Shown piece after piece: positions 16,430-26,607 of a stretch of 64,000 bases of DNA; the first letter of the stretch is position 1; each line of letters begins with the position of its first letter. Location: contig CALUHJ010000007.1 in NCBI GenBank assembly GCA_944320415.1, positions 1 through 64,000 on the forward strand, read 5' to 3'. Source of the DNA: an uncultured Bacteroidales bacterium. Lineage in GTDB: Bacteria; Bacteroidota; Bacteroidia; Bacteroidales; P3. The notes under the pieces were generated by a model, which searched no databases, was not told the origin of the DNA, and saw only the letters and a program-made list of their open reading frames with translations. The position numbers were made by a program, and so were the translations under genes.

Positions 16430-16888
16430 ATGGAAAAAAGGATTTTGATTTGCATAGTTGCAATGTTATTTTTTGTAAGTTGTGAAAATTCGAATGAAGA
16501 TGTTTATCTTACTAAGGACGGCAAACAGATAGAAAATATTGATAATGTTTCAAAGGGTTTGTTTCCTATGACCTATAAAATTCCAGATGGAGTTAGAATC
16601 AGGGATGGAAATGGTGATTATTGGACTGTTACTGGAACAGTTGTTTTAGATGTATATCATCTTCCTCCGTTTGTTCAGATTACGCATTGTGATATCATAT
16701 TGACTAATACGCGTACAGGGGAAACAATGCATTTCTATGGTGCCCCTAAGCTGTCAAATGATGGCAATGTAACAGGTTTTGATGGTACCATAACTAATGA
16801 CAGAGGGGTGGATGTAGAGTTTGCGACATGTTCAGATTTGTTTAATTTGGTGAATGATTACATAATAAATAATTATGAGCTATGGTAA
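16430..16888 (+). CDS. Small lipoprotein, function unknown
   Basis: A 152-residue protein with a lipoprotein signal (MEKRILICIVAMLFFVSC). The mature part is beta-rich and has short motifs (DGVRIRDGNGDYWTVTG, GFDGTITNDRG) but no family I recognise. It overlaps the next gene by 7 bp, so the two are translated from one mRNA. Both lie in the 1,344-bp unique segment between the 402-bp direct repeats and run opposite to the Gate-domain genes, consistent with insertion as a unit. Confidence 0.75.
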   Translation: MEKRILICIVAMLFFVSCENSNEDVYLTKDGKQIENIDNVSKGLFPMTYKIPDGVRIRDGNGDYWTVTGTVVLDVYHLPPFVQITHCDIILTNTRTGETMHFYGAPKLSNDGNVTGFDGTITNDRGVDVEFATCSDLFNLVNDYIINNYELW

Positions 16889-17307
16889 AGTCAATGAAAT
16901 GGTTGCTATTGTTTTTTATGGTATTTGCAGGTCTTGCTTTTTGTTTCGCACCAACTGATTTTTATAAAGGCAAATATGAAGTGGTTGAAATAATGGATTT
17001 TGATGAAAGCGACATTAAAATCAAAGACATGGATACTGCGGAATTTCTTTCCCAAATACTTTTGTATATGATTGTAAAAATGTCTCCAGATGATGCAGAT
17101 AGGATTTTTCCTATACCGATAGAATTTACAGAAAATAAAATGATTGTGAATCTTTCAGATACCATACGGTGTACTTATGAAGTAGAAAGTGACACCTTAG
17201 TTAGGATTTACCCTGAGGGAGAAAAAACGTATTTATCTTTGGTACTTTCGGATGACGTCTGTTTAAAAGGAGATTATCTTGGTGTGAGATTGAAAAGAAA
17301 AGACTGA
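16882..17307 (+). CDS. Small secreted protein, function unknown
   Basis: A 141-residue protein with an N-terminal hydrophobic signal (MKWLLLFFMVFAGLAFCF). The remainder resembles a small beta-barrel, lipocalin-like in appearance (DFYKGKYEVVEIMDF ... TENKMIVNLSDTIRCTYEV ... LVLSDDVCLKGDYLGVRLKR), but no family is assigned. The start overlaps the lipoprotein stop (ATGGTAA), showing coupling. A strong terminator follows at 17343. A toxin-immunity, adhesion or stress role cannot be distinguished. Confidence 0.72.
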   Translation: MVKSMKWLLLFFMVFAGLAFCFAPTDFYKGKYEVVEIMDFDESDIKIKDMDTAEFLSQILLYMIVKMSPDDADRIFPIPIEFTENKMIVNLSDTIRCTYEVESDTLVRIYPEGEKTYLSLVLSDDVCLKGDYLGVRLKRKD

Positions 17308-17342
17308 CCTTTAAGCATAGGTATATGGAGTAATGAAGTTGC

Positions 17343-17387
17343 GGCACGGTATTTTTGTATACGTAATACCGTGCCACTTTTCTTTTT
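17343..17387 (+). terminator. Terminator after the two-gene insert
   Basis: GGCACGGTAT (17343-17352) pairs perfectly with ATACCGTGCC (17366-17375) and is followed by a T-rich tract to 17387. The convergent Gate-domain gene ends at 17390. Confidence 0.85.
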
Positions 17388-17389
17388 TG

Positions 17390-18346
17390 TTATTGCGGCT
17401 CTTTGAAAAGATATTTTGAAGGTATTCGGTAGCTCAAATGTTTTATCAATATCATGAGTCCGAGAGTGAATACCAGCCTAAGGATGAATATCCAAAACCA
17501 GTGGGCGCCCATTGCAATCATAAGCAGATGGTCCTCTATTATGCTGTGGAACAGTGAGAGGAAGGCGAGGGAGAGGAATATGTCACGACCCTCCAGAGGT
17601 TTTTCCCTGCTTTGTGCAACTATCAGTCCTCCGCCGTATGCCAGGCCGAGGGTCATGCCTATCAGGGTTATCGGCATTACTTTGGGCGAAATGCCTATCA
17701 GTTTCACAAGAGGAGACATTATTCTCTCCAACATTCTTGTTATTCCCAGCCTGTCCATGATTTCAAGCAATACGACCAATGCCAGTACGACAAGGGAAAT
17801 GACTGCATATTTTTTCAGTTCTCCGGCAATCCATGTCCAAAGTCCTTCGTCTTGTACAACCGGCAGGGTGAATGCGTCAGTTGGGGTTTGGCACCAGGAG
17901 CCGGCAAGACACAACTGTGCAACGATGAACGCGAATATGTAGGCTCCGGCAAAACGTATCAGAAAGATTGGCAGAAATCTGCATCCGGCCTTTACGCATA
18001 TCGGAATCTCTATCAGAAAGGTATGGGCAAAGAGCACGAGTGATGCAAGTGTGGTTATCTGTGCCACGTTGAGCGGTGATTCAAGCGGCAAGGATGCGTA
18101 TGTCAGCACTCCTCCGTATATGTTGGAAAGCATGGCGGAAGCCCATACCAAACCCATCTCTCCCGGAAGGTTGAGCGGATACATCAGAAAGCTCAAGGCC
18201 TCGCCTATATAGCGTATCAGGTCCAGTTCCTGAAGAATCTTGATGATGACGCTTACGGGAACCATTATCTTGAAGAACAGCTTGCAGGCCGAAAACCATT
18301 TCCTTGCAATTGTTGACAGAATCTGTTTTATTTTTGTCCGTTCCAT
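17390..18346 (-). CDS. Nucleoside-recognition (Gate-domain) membrane protein
   Basis: A 318-residue inner-membrane protein with two homologous halves, each a Gate domain. The first contains MYPLNLPGEMGLVWASAMLSNIYGG, read here as two pieces around residue 60. The second contains GISPKVMPITLIG and the following GLAYGGGL. It is related to SpmA/SpmB and to the gates of nucleoside and iron transporters; transport substrate unknown. Its 5' end overlaps the 3' end of xerD by 19 bp. Its C-terminal 402 bp are duplicated at 15656-16057. Confidence 0.82.
   Translation of the reverse strand: MERTKIKQILSTIARKWFSACKLFFKIMVPVSVIIKILQELDLIRYIGEALSFLMYPLNLPGEMGLVWASAMLSNIYGGVLTYASLPLESPLNVAQITTLASLVLFAHTFLIEIPICVKAGCRFLPIFLIRFAGAYIFAFIVAQLCLAGSWCQTPTDAFTLPVVQDEGLWTWIAGELKKYAVISLVVLALVVLLEIMDRLGITRMLERIMSPLVKLIGISPKVMPITLIGMTLGLAYGGGLIVAQSREKPLEGRDIFLSLAFLSLFHSIIEDHLLMIAMGAHWFWIFILRLVFTLGLMILIKHLSYRIPSKYLFKEPQ
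17402..17803. repeat. 402-bp direct repeat, right copy (inside the intact gene)
   Basis: Partner of 15656-16057. Differences include GTATTCGGTAGC here against GTATTTTGTTGC there, and one G/A change near 17497. The near-identity implies either a recent event or continued gene conversion. Confidence 0.9.
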
Positions 18347-19275
18347 GCTTTTTTGTTGTACAGGGGATGATACAGCATTATCGTTTCCCTCAGATGTTTG
18401 GTTGAAAGATGAGTATATATCTGTGTTGAGGTTACGCTTACGTGTCCCATCATGTCTCTTACCGCGATAAGGTTTGCTCCTCCCTTTATAAGGGCTGTTG
18501 CAAAGCTGTGTCTGAGAGTGTGGGGATGTACGTTCTTTGTTATTCCTACGCTTTTGGCGGTATCCTTTATCATTTGGAAAACGTATTGTCTTGTCAGTCT
18601 TCCGCCTCTTTGGTTAAGGAAGATGTATGTGCCGGATGCTTTGGCGGGCTTTATTTTGGTACGGTGGTCGTTTATGAACAGGTTCAGACGGCGTAGCGCT
18701 CCGGAACAAATGGGTACAAGACGTTCCTTGTCGCCTTTGCCTATGACCCTGATGACTGTCTGTTTGGTGAATACGTCTTCTATTCGCATGTTCAGCAGTT
18801 CGCTTATCCTCAGTCCGCAGGCATACAGTACCTCTATGATGAGTGCGTCTCTGTATCCCATGAAGCTGCTTTTGTCGATGCTGTCAATCATTCTGTTTAT
18901 TTCTTCGTCCGTAAGCACCACTGGAAGTTTCTGTTCCATTTTTTGTGTGTCAAGCAATTCGCATGGGTTGTCTTTTATTTCGTCTGTAATCAGAAGGTAT
19001 TTGAAAAATGTGCGGATGCTGCTTATTGTCCGTTTTTGGGAGCTTATTTTAAGCAGTTGGCCTTCCTTGCCTTTGAGCGGGGTGGTTGCAATTGATTTGA
19101 GAAAACTTTGCAGGTGTTTCAGTTGCGTGTTTTGAGGTCCTATGTCGGGATGGTTTTCCTCCATGAATGTGAAGAACTTTTCGCAGTCTCTGACATAAGC
19201 TTCGAGAGTGTTGTTTGAGTATGAGCGTTCTATGGCTATGTATGACTTGAAGTCGGTGAGGTATTTTCTCCACAT
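18328..19275 (-). CDS. xerD: Tyrosine recombinase XerD/XerC type
   Basis: Resolves chromosome dimers at dif with a partner Xer protein. The 315-residue protein has an N-terminal SAM-like core-binding domain (about 1-90) and a C-terminal catalytic domain. All catalytic residues are visible: Arg156 (GLRISEL), Lys180, His252-x-x-Arg255 (HTLRHSF), His278 (MGHVS) and Tyr287 (QIYTHL). The length is normal and there are no phage-integrase extras, so this is the housekeeping enzyme rather than a mobile-element integrase. It overlaps the Gate-domain gene. Confidence 0.9.
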   Translation of the reverse strand: MWRKYLTDFKSYIAIERSYSNNTLEAYVRDCEKFFTFMEENHPDIGPQNTQLKHLQSFLKSIATTPLKGKEGQLLKISSQKRTISSIRTFFKYLLITDEIKDNPCELLDTQKMEQKLPVVLTDEEINRMIDSIDKSSFMGYRDALIIEVLYACGLRISELLNMRIEDVFTKQTVIRVIGKGDKERLVPICSGALRRLNLFINDHRTKIKPAKASGTYIFLNQRGGRLTRQYVFQMIKDTAKSVGITKNVHPHTLRHSFATALIKGGANLIAVRDMMGHVSVTSTQIYTHLSTKHLRETIMLYHPLYNKKAWNGQK

Positions 19276-19284
19276 TGTCTTGCG

Positions 19285-19998
19285 TTATAGATTTACCGGG
19301 CCAACAAGACGCATGAGATACATTATCTTGTTTGCTCTTCTGTTCAGGTATCGTGACGGATGTGCGGGGTCGCGTTTCAAAGGGTTAGGAAGGGCTGCCG
19401 CAAGAAGGGCGGCTTGTCTTTTGGTCAGTTTTTTTGCGGGTTTGTTGAAATAGTGTTGGCTTGCGGCTTCTACGCCATAGATGCCGTCTCCGAATTCAAT
19501 CACGTTGAGATACACCTCCATAATCCTTTCCTTGCTCCAGAAGGTTTCTATAAGTACTGTCTGATATGCCTCAAGTGCTTTTCTTATGTAACTCCTGCCG
19601 TTCCAGAGGAAGACGTTTTTGGATGTCTGCTGGCTGATGGTGCTGGCTCCTCTTGGCGGTTTGCCTGTTCGTTCGGCATCCTTACGGGCTATTTTTATCT
19701 GTTCGAAATCGAAGCCGTTGTGAGACAGAAAACGGTTGTCTTCGGCTGCAACCACGGCTCTTATCATGTTGGGGGAGATGTCCTCTATGTCCACCCAATC
19801 TTTTTCCAGCCGAACCTTTCTGTCGTCGGACAATGCTTGTTGTACGCAGCGTTCAATCATGAGAAATGTAACGGGAGGGTTGACAAAGATGTACAGAATG
19901 GTTGTAAGTACGCTCAGACCCACGTATGCAAGACAGATGATTCCTATCCATTTAAGCATTCTCTTCAAAAAACTTTTTTTCTGTTTGCTTTTGCCCAT
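19285..19998 (-). CDS. mtgA: Monofunctional peptidoglycan glycosyltransferase
   Basis: Polymerises lipid II into glycan strands at the inner membrane. The 237-residue protein has one N-terminal membrane helix (about 15-40) and a GT51 domain. The catalytic Glu86 is in AAEDNRF, GASTISQQ is at 117-124, and the second glutamate (Glu168) is in LNVIEFGDGIYG. There is no transpeptidase domain, which makes it MtgA rather than a class A penicillin-binding protein. It is divergent from bamD. Confidence 0.92.
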   Translation of the reverse strand: MGKSKQKKSFLKRMLKWIGIICLAYVGLSVLTTILYIFVNPPVTFLMIERCVQQALSDDRKVRLEKDWVDIEDISPNMIRAVVAAEDNRFLSHNGFDFEQIKIARKDAERTGKPPRGASTISQQTSKNVFLWNGRSYIRKALEAYQTVLIETFWSKERIMEVYLNVIEFGDGIYGVEAASQHYFNKPAKKLTKRQAALLAAALPNPLKRDPAHPSRYLNRRANKIMYLMRLVGPVNL

Positions 19999-20029
19999 CC
20001 CTTTGGTTGTTTTACATTTTTTCGGTCGG

Positions 20030-20037
20030 CAAAATTA
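20030..20037 (-). promoter_or_regulatory. -7 promoter box of mtgA
   Basis: TAATTTTG on the minus strand, 31 bases upstream of the mtgA start. No consensus -33 box at the usual spacing. Confidence 0.5.
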
Positions 20038-20081
20038 CAAAATATGTTCTCAAAATCTGCTTTTGATTCCGAAATAATGTC

Positions 20082-20089
20082 TATCTTTG
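20082..20089 (+). promoter_or_regulatory. -7 promoter box of bamD
   Basis: TATCTTTG ends only seven bases before the bamD ATG, so the predicted transcript would have almost no leader. A TTTG at 20062-20065 is 16 bases upstream, shorter than standard spacing. Confidence 0.5.
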
Positions 20090-20096
20090 CAAAATT

Positions 20097-20918
20097 ATGA
20101 ATAGGGCTTGTAGAGTAATATCTTTGTTTTTGTTGACCTTGATGTTTTTTTCGTGCAGCAGTACGCGTCAGCACAAGAAACTCTTGAAGAGTGATGACCA
20201 TGAGGCCAAGTACGAGGCGGCGATGAAAGCTTATGAGAAAGGAGATTACAGCAGTGCGTTGCAGTTGTTTGAAAATCTTCTTTTGTATGCAAGGGGAAGG
20301 GAATATTCCGAGAAGGTGAACTTCTATTATGCCAAGAGCCTTTTGGGGTCAGGTGACAATTATTCTGCGGGTTTTCAGTTCGAGAGCTTTGTTAAATGGT
20401 TTCCTTATTCGGAATATGCGGAGGAAGCTTTGTTTCAGTCTGCTTATTGCAAATATATGGAATCACCGGATTATATGTTGGATCAAACACTCACCAAAGA
20501 ATCCATGGACGATTTTCAGTCCTATGTGGAGAGATACCCGAAGTCGGAACGGGTTGCACAGGCCAACAAGATAATGGATGAATTGAGAAACAAGCTGATA
20601 AAGAAAGATTATTACACGGCTTATAATTACTATAAGACAGGGGAATATCAGGCTGCTCAAACGAGTCTCAAGAACTTTTTGAATGATTATCCTGATGCCA
20701 CTTCCTATAGGGAGAATGCAATGTATTATATTGTATTGGCCGGTTACGAGTATGCAAAAAAAAGTGTTGAAGACAAACAAAAGGAAAGATACGAATCCGT
20801 TATTATGGATTATGAAAGGTATGAGGTAACCTTTTCCAATCTTAAAAATGACGTGCGAAAAAAAGAATTGGAAAAAATATATGCTGACTCCAAGTCTAAG
20901 TGTGATTTGTTGAAATAA
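20097..20918 (+). CDS. bamD: Outer-membrane assembly lipoprotein BamD
   Basis: Essential lipoprotein partner of BamA in outer-membrane protein insertion. The 273-residue protein has a lipoprotein signal (LLTLMFFSCSS) and then TPR-like helices (KYEAAMKAYEKGDYSSALQ, FVKWFPYSEYAEEALFQSAY, FLNDYPDATSYRENAMYY). The length is typical. The downstream order rpoZ-coaBC-DUF4835 is the usual Bacteroidota arrangement. Confidence 0.9.
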   Translation: MNRACRVISLFLLTLMFFSCSSTRQHKKLLKSDDHEAKYEAAMKAYEKGDYSSALQLFENLLLYARGREYSEKVNFYYAKSLLGSGDNYSAGFQFESFVKWFPYSEYAEEALFQSAYCKYMESPDYMLDQTLTKESMDDFQSYVERYPKSERVAQANKIMDELRNKLIKKDYYTAYNYYKTGEYQAAQTSLKNFLNDYPDATSYRENAMYYIVLAGYEYAKKSVEDKQKERYESVIMDYERYEVTFSNLKNDVRKKELEKIYADSKSKCDLLK

Positions 20919-20951
20919 GTAAAAGAAAAAGATAAAAGTTGATTAGTTGTT

Positions 20952-21296
20952 ATGGATTATAAAAAGACAAAGGCGGATACTACCATTCAGACGAGAAATC
21001 TGAATGATTTTGATACGTTGACAGGTAATATTTACGAAACTGTTGCCTTATTGAGCAAGCGTTCCGATCAGATAGCGGCTGACTTGAAGAAAGAACTCTA
21101 CAAGAAGATTGAGGAGTTTTCCACGAACAACGATACATTGGACGAGGTTTTTGAAAACAGGGAACAGATAGAGATTGCCAAGTATTATGAGCAACTGCCT
21201 AAACCATATCTTATAGCCATAAAAGAATATCTTGACGGTAAGATTACTTTTAAAATGGCAAATTCCGAAAATAAAGATACAGAGGAAAGCAAATAA
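20952..21296 (+). CDS. rpoZ: RNA polymerase omega subunit, Bacteroidota form
   Basis: A 114-residue protein with the omega-like helix NIYETVALLSKRSDQIAADLKKEL and a charged C-terminus. Omega helps assemble beta-prime into RNA polymerase. Assignment rests on this motif and on the conserved position between bamD and coaBC. It lies 33 bases after bamD and 12 before coaBC. Confidence 0.85.
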   Translation: MDYKKTKADTTIQTRNLNDFDTLTGNIYETVALLSKRSDQIAADLKKELYKKIEEFSTNNDTLDEVFENREQIEIAKYYEQLPKPYLIAIKEYLDGKITFKMANSENKDTEESK

Positions 21297-21308
21297 AGGC
21301 GAATCCTT

Positions 21309-22502
21309 ATGTCCAAACGAGTCGTTGTAGCCATAAGCGGAGGAATAGCTGCCTACAAAATACCAATTCTGATAAGGCTTCTGAAAAAAGGAGGCTGTCA
21401 GGTGAAGGTCATAGTAACCAAAAACGCACTGAATTTTGTTACTTTACAGACTTTACAAACCTTGTCCGAGAATACGGTTTATTCTGATATGTTTTCGGTC
21501 TACAACGAGCATATCACAGAACATATAAGCATAGCCCAATGGGCTGATGTGTTTGTCGTTGCTCCGACAACGGCCAATGTGATAGGGAAATATGCCAATG
21601 CGATAGCGGATGATTGCCTTACCACTTCGTTGCTGGCATTTGACAAGCAGGTCTTTCTTGCTCCTGCAATGAATACCAACATGTATAACAATCCAGGTGT
21701 TAAGGCCAATATAGAGACTTTGAAAAAAAGAGGGGTTCGTGTAATTTCCCCTCAAACGGGTCATTTGGCCTGCGGAACGGAAGGCGAGGGCCGCATGGCC
21801 GAAGCAGAGTATATATACGGGGTATTGAGAGATTATTTTGCGCAATCTCTTGTCTTGAAAGGAAAGAACGTATGCATAACCGCAGGACCTACCTATGAGC
21901 AGATAGATGCCGTTCGTTTTGTCGGTAATTATTCTTCGGGAAGAATGGGATTTGCGTTGGCTGAAGCCTTTGCGGAAAAAGGCGCTCATGTAAAGTTAAT
22001 AGCCGGCCCCGTAAATCTGAAAGCAATCCATAAAAACATAGAAAGAACCGATGTCAAATCGGCGCGACAGATGTATGATGAGGCACTGAAGGCTTTTGAA
22101 TCCTCCGATATAGCCGTTTTGTCTGCAGCCGTAGCGGATTACAGACCTAAAAAAACATTCGATTCCAAATTGAAAAAGACAGATACGTCTTTGATATTGG
22201 AATTGGAACCTACTGAAGACATACTTGCAGAACTCGGACGAAGAAAACGTGAAAATCAGTTATTGGTCGGTTTTGCATTGGAAACGGACAATGAGTTGGA
22301 CAATGCCAAGAAAAAATTACGTAAAAAAAATTTGGATTTCATTGTCATGAATTCATTGAGGGACGAAGGTGCAGGCTTCGGTACTTTGACCAACAAGGTT
22401 ACCATAGTGGATTCTTTTGAAAATATTCATGTGACGGACCTTCTTCCGAAAGAGGAAATAGCGGAGGAAATAGTGAAAAAAGTAGTCTCTATCTTGAATT
22501 AA
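21309..22502 (+). CDS. coaBC: Bifunctional phosphopantothenoylcysteine decarboxylase / phosphopantothenate-cysteine ligase
   Basis: Carries out two consecutive coenzyme A steps. The 397-residue protein has an N-terminal flavin-dependent decarboxylase (about 1-180: SGGIAAYK; the SIAQWADVFVVAPTTANVIG region; PAMNTNMYNNP; HLACGTEGEGRM) and a C-terminal ligase (CITAGPTYEQIDAVRFVGNY then SSGRMGFALAEA). The length is normal. The coaD gene for a later step lies elsewhere in this window (57656) and panC at 42594. Confidence 0.95.
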   Translation: MSKRVVVAISGGIAAYKIPILIRLLKKGGCQVKVIVTKNALNFVTLQTLQTLSENTVYSDMFSVYNEHITEHISIAQWADVFVVAPTTANVIGKYANAIADDCLTTSLLAFDKQVFLAPAMNTNMYNNPGVKANIETLKKRGVRVISPQTGHLACGTEGEGRMAEAEYIYGVLRDYFAQSLVLKGKNVCITAGPTYEQIDAVRFVGNYSSGRMGFALAEAFAEKGAHVKLIAGPVNLKAIHKNIERTDVKSARQMYDEALKAFESSDIAVLSAAVADYRPKKTFDSKLKKTDTSLILELEPTEDILAELGRRKRENQLLVGFALETDNELDNAKKKLRKKNLDFIVMNSLRDEGAGFGTLTNKVTIVDSFENIHVTDLLPKEEIAEEIVKKVVSILN

Positions 22503-22525
22503 TTCAAATATATTTGTTATCTTTG
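22493..22525 (+). promoter_or_regulatory. Possible internal promoter before the DUF4835-type gene
   Basis: CTTG (22493-22496), 21 bases, TATCTTTG (22518-22525). The -7 box is perfect and the -33 is one base off. It starts inside the end of coaBC, so the following genes may be transcribed separately. Confidence 0.5.
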
Positions 22526-22545
22526 CTACTCAATCTCCAAGGTCT

Positions 22546-23448
22546 ATGAGAAGAGTAGCGGTTTTTATTTTGGGAATTCTTTTCTCGTGTTCTGTCTTTG
22601 CACAGGAGTTCAGGGTAAGCGTGAGTGTCAGTTCCCCGCAAATACAAGGGACGGATAAGGAAATATTCCAAACGATACAGGAACTGCTCAATGATTTTGT
22701 TAACCAAAGGAAGTGGACAGATTACACATATGAGGAATATGAAAAAATCGAAGGCACTCTTTCCTTTAATGTTACCGAACACAGTTCTCAGGAAGACTTC
22801 AAGGCCGATTTGAACATACAGCTCAGACGTCCGGTTTACGGTTCCACCTATACCACAACACTTCTCAATACGCAGGAAAAGGAACTCGTATTCAAGTATA
22901 TTGACGGACAGACCTTTGAATTTGATCCTAATAATTACACAAACAATCTCATATCAACGGTAGCTTTTTACCTTTATTATTTTCTTGCCCTTGATGCGGA
23001 TTCTTTTGCTCCCAACGGAGGAACGGAGTATTTCAATGTTTGTCAGAACATAGTTACTTCGGCACAACGCTGTCCAAACAAAGGATGGAAAAGGGCTGAG
23101 AGCAATGATAACAAATATTGGATGTTGGAGAACTATACCAATTCCACATACCGTACGATGCGTGAGGCTTCATATCAATACCATAGATTGGGATTGGATA
23201 TGATGCAGGGCGAAAGCCAGGCGGAGGCCAGAAACAACATAATTGAGGCTTTGGAAAACGTACGCAGGGCGTACAGGGAGAAGTCCAATCTTGTAATAGT
23301 GCAACAATTCATAGATGCAAAGGCCGATGAAATCGTAAATATTTTCAAAGGTGCTCCGGAAAACGAAAAGACAAGGGTTGTCAATTTGATGAAGGAAATA
23401 AATCCGGCCAATACAAACAAATATGAACAGATAACACAAACTCGTTAG
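22546..23448 (+). CDS. DUF4835-type secreted protein
   Basis: A 300-residue protein with a signal peptide (MRRVAVFILGILFSCSVFAQ) and a conserved central part (FTNDFVNQRKWTDYTY-like; ALDADSFAPNGGTEYFNVCQ). It matches a Bacteroidota family of unknown function regularly found after coaBC. Probably periplasmic or outer-membrane associated and perhaps tied to BamD-linked envelope assembly, a link based only on gene order. No catalytic motif seen. Confidence 0.82.
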   Translation: MRRVAVFILGILFSCSVFAQEFRVSVSVSSPQIQGTDKEIFQTIQELLNDFVNQRKWTDYTYEEYEKIEGTLSFNVTEHSSQEDFKADLNIQLRRPVYGSTYTTTLLNTQEKELVFKYIDGQTFEFDPNNYTNNLISTVAFYLYYFLALDADSFAPNGGTEYFNVCQNIVTSAQRCPNKGWKRAESNDNKYWMLENYTNSTYRTMREASYQYHRLGLDMMQGESQAEARNNIIEALENVRRAYREKSNLVIVQQFIDAKADEIVNIFKGAPENEKTRVVNLMKEINPANTNKYEQITQTR

Positions 23449-23472
23449 AGTGAAATAAAAAACAGTGATTTT

Positions 23473-24792
23473 ATGCAAAATATACCATTTGACAGAGCAT
23501 TAGTCGATAAGATTATTGCAAAGAACAACATTAAAAGTGTTGGTGCTGCCTCAATAAGAGAGGTAAAGAAAATTATTGATGATGTGGAGGCCGCAACGTC
23601 AGAGAAATTCGTAAGAATGGAGATGGGTGTGCCAGGTCTTCCGGCTGTTTCCATAGGTGTGGAAGCTGAAATAGAGGCATTGAAGAACGGATGTGCAGCC
23701 ATTTATCCGGATATCTACGGAACAAAGGAACTGAAACAGGAAACGGCACGCTTTGTGAAGAACTTTTTGGATGTGCAGGTGCCTGAAGATTGCTGCGTAC
23801 CGACAGTGGGAAGCATGCAGGGCAGTTTCGCCGCCTTTATGACAATTGCCCGTTTGGATGGAAAGAAAAACAAGATTCTGTTTGTCGATCCGGGTTTCCC
23901 TGTTCAAAAGCAGCAATGCAGGATATTGGGTATAGAAACAGAACATTTCGATGTTTACGACTATCGTGGAGACAAGCTCGGTGCCAAACTTGAAGAGTAT
24001 TTGTCCAAAGGGGATGTCGCAGCCTTGATATATTCTTCTCCTAACAATCCTGCATGGTTTTCGTTCAATGAACAGGAACTGCAGACGATAGGGGAGACGG
24101 CAAACAAGTATGACGTGATTGTAATAGAGGACCTGGCTTATTTCGGAATGGATTTCAGAAAGGATTATTCCAAACCGGGCGTTCCTCCTTTCCAGCCTAC
24201 GGTGGCAAAATGGGCAAAGAAATATTTGCTGATGATTTCGGGCAGCAAGGCTTTTTCGTATGCCGGACAAAGAATAGCCGTGACAATCATGAGTCCTGAA
24301 CTGTTTGAATTCAAGACGGATTACATGAAAAACTATTTTTCTCAGGATACATTCGGAAGAGCATTGATATTTGGTTCGTTGTACGCGCTTACCTCTGGAA
24401 CAGCCTTCTCTCCGCAATACGCATTGACGGCCATATTCAAGGCATGCAACGATGGAACCTACAATTTCGTCGAGCCTTTGAAGGATTACGGACAAAAGGC
24501 GCACCAGATGAAGAAGGCTCTTGTTGAAAACGGATTCAAAATCGTGTACGACAAGGATTTGGATGTGGATATAGCCGACGGATTCTACTTTACGTTCTCC
24601 TATCCCGGCTTTAGCGGGGAAGAACTGTTGAGTGAATTGGTATATTACGGTATCAGTGCCATTTCGTTGACCATTTGCAGAAGCAAGAGGACGGAAGGAG
24701 TAAGGGCATGCGTATCATTGGTGCCTCACGAGATGATAAAACCTTTTGAGGAAAGGCTTAAAATATTCCACAAAGACCATCCGATAAAATAG
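23473..24792 (+). CDS. PLP-dependent aminotransferase, class I/II
   Basis: A 439-residue fold-type I aminotransferase. The PLP-binding lysine lies in the SGSKAFSYAGQR segment, the aspartate/tyrosine pair in IEDLAYFGMD, and the substrate-carboxylate arginine motif probably in CRSKRTEGVRACVS. It starts 24 bases after the DUF4835-type gene. The amino-acid substrate cannot be told from sequence; it is longer than aspartate aminotransferases and lacks a clear marker for any single pathway. Confidence 0.85.
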   Translation: MQNIPFDRALVDKIIAKNNIKSVGAASIREVKKIIDDVEAATSEKFVRMEMGVPGLPAVSIGVEAEIEALKNGCAAIYPDIYGTKELKQETARFVKNFLDVQVPEDCCVPTVGSMQGSFAAFMTIARLDGKKNKILFVDPGFPVQKQQCRILGIETEHFDVYDYRGDKLGAKLEEYLSKGDVAALIYSSPNNPAWFSFNEQELQTIGETANKYDVIVIEDLAYFGMDFRKDYSKPGVPPFQPTVAKWAKKYLLMISGSKAFSYAGQRIAVTIMSPELFEFKTDYMKNYFSQDTFGRALIFGSLYALTSGTAFSPQYALTAIFKACNDGTYNFVEPLKDYGQKAHQMKKALVENGFKIVYDKDLDVDIADGFYFTFSYPGFSGEELLSELVYYGISAISLTICRSKRTEGVRACVSLVPHEMIKPFEERLKIFHKDHPIK

Positions 24793-24810
24793 AATGAGGT
24801 TTTGTAACAG

Positions 24811-24868
24811 CGGAATCAAATTCCGTGAAATCCTTTTCTGAATTCATTTTTTTCTTTTCAGAAAAGAA
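24811..24868 (+). repeat. A-rich composite intergenic repeat, copy R3
   Basis: Left module GGAATCAAATTCCGTGAAAT at 24812-24831, then TTTTCTGAATTC and the palindrome TTTTTTCTTTTC-A-GAAAAGAAAAAA. It lies between convergent genes and runs directly into the terminator at 24869. Confidence 0.8.
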
Positions 24869-24913
24869 AAAACGCAAACAAAGTTTCAAAAATACTTGCT
24901 TTGTTTGCGTTTT
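24869..24913. terminator. Bidirectional terminator between the aminotransferase gene and pyrG
   Basis: AAAACGCAAACAAAG (24869-24883) pairs perfectly with CTTTGTTTGCGTTTT (24899-24913): a 15-bp stem with A-run and T-run edges, usable on both strands. Confidence 0.85.
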
Positions 24914-24932
24914 GCTTTTGTGCCCTTATGGC

Positions 24933-26591
<1,659 letters not shown>

Positions 26592-26607
26592 GAGAAAAAA
26601 AGCGTTG

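Noticed and set aside
15656..17803. Insertion sequence as explanation for the 402-bp direct repeats
   Set aside because: There is no transposase, no terminal inverted repeat and the repeat is gene-internal and much longer than a target-site duplication.
18328..19275. Tyrosine recombinase as integrase of a mobile element
   Set aside because: It has the length and motifs of housekeeping XerD, lies next to mtgA, and no attachment site or cargo boundary was found with it.
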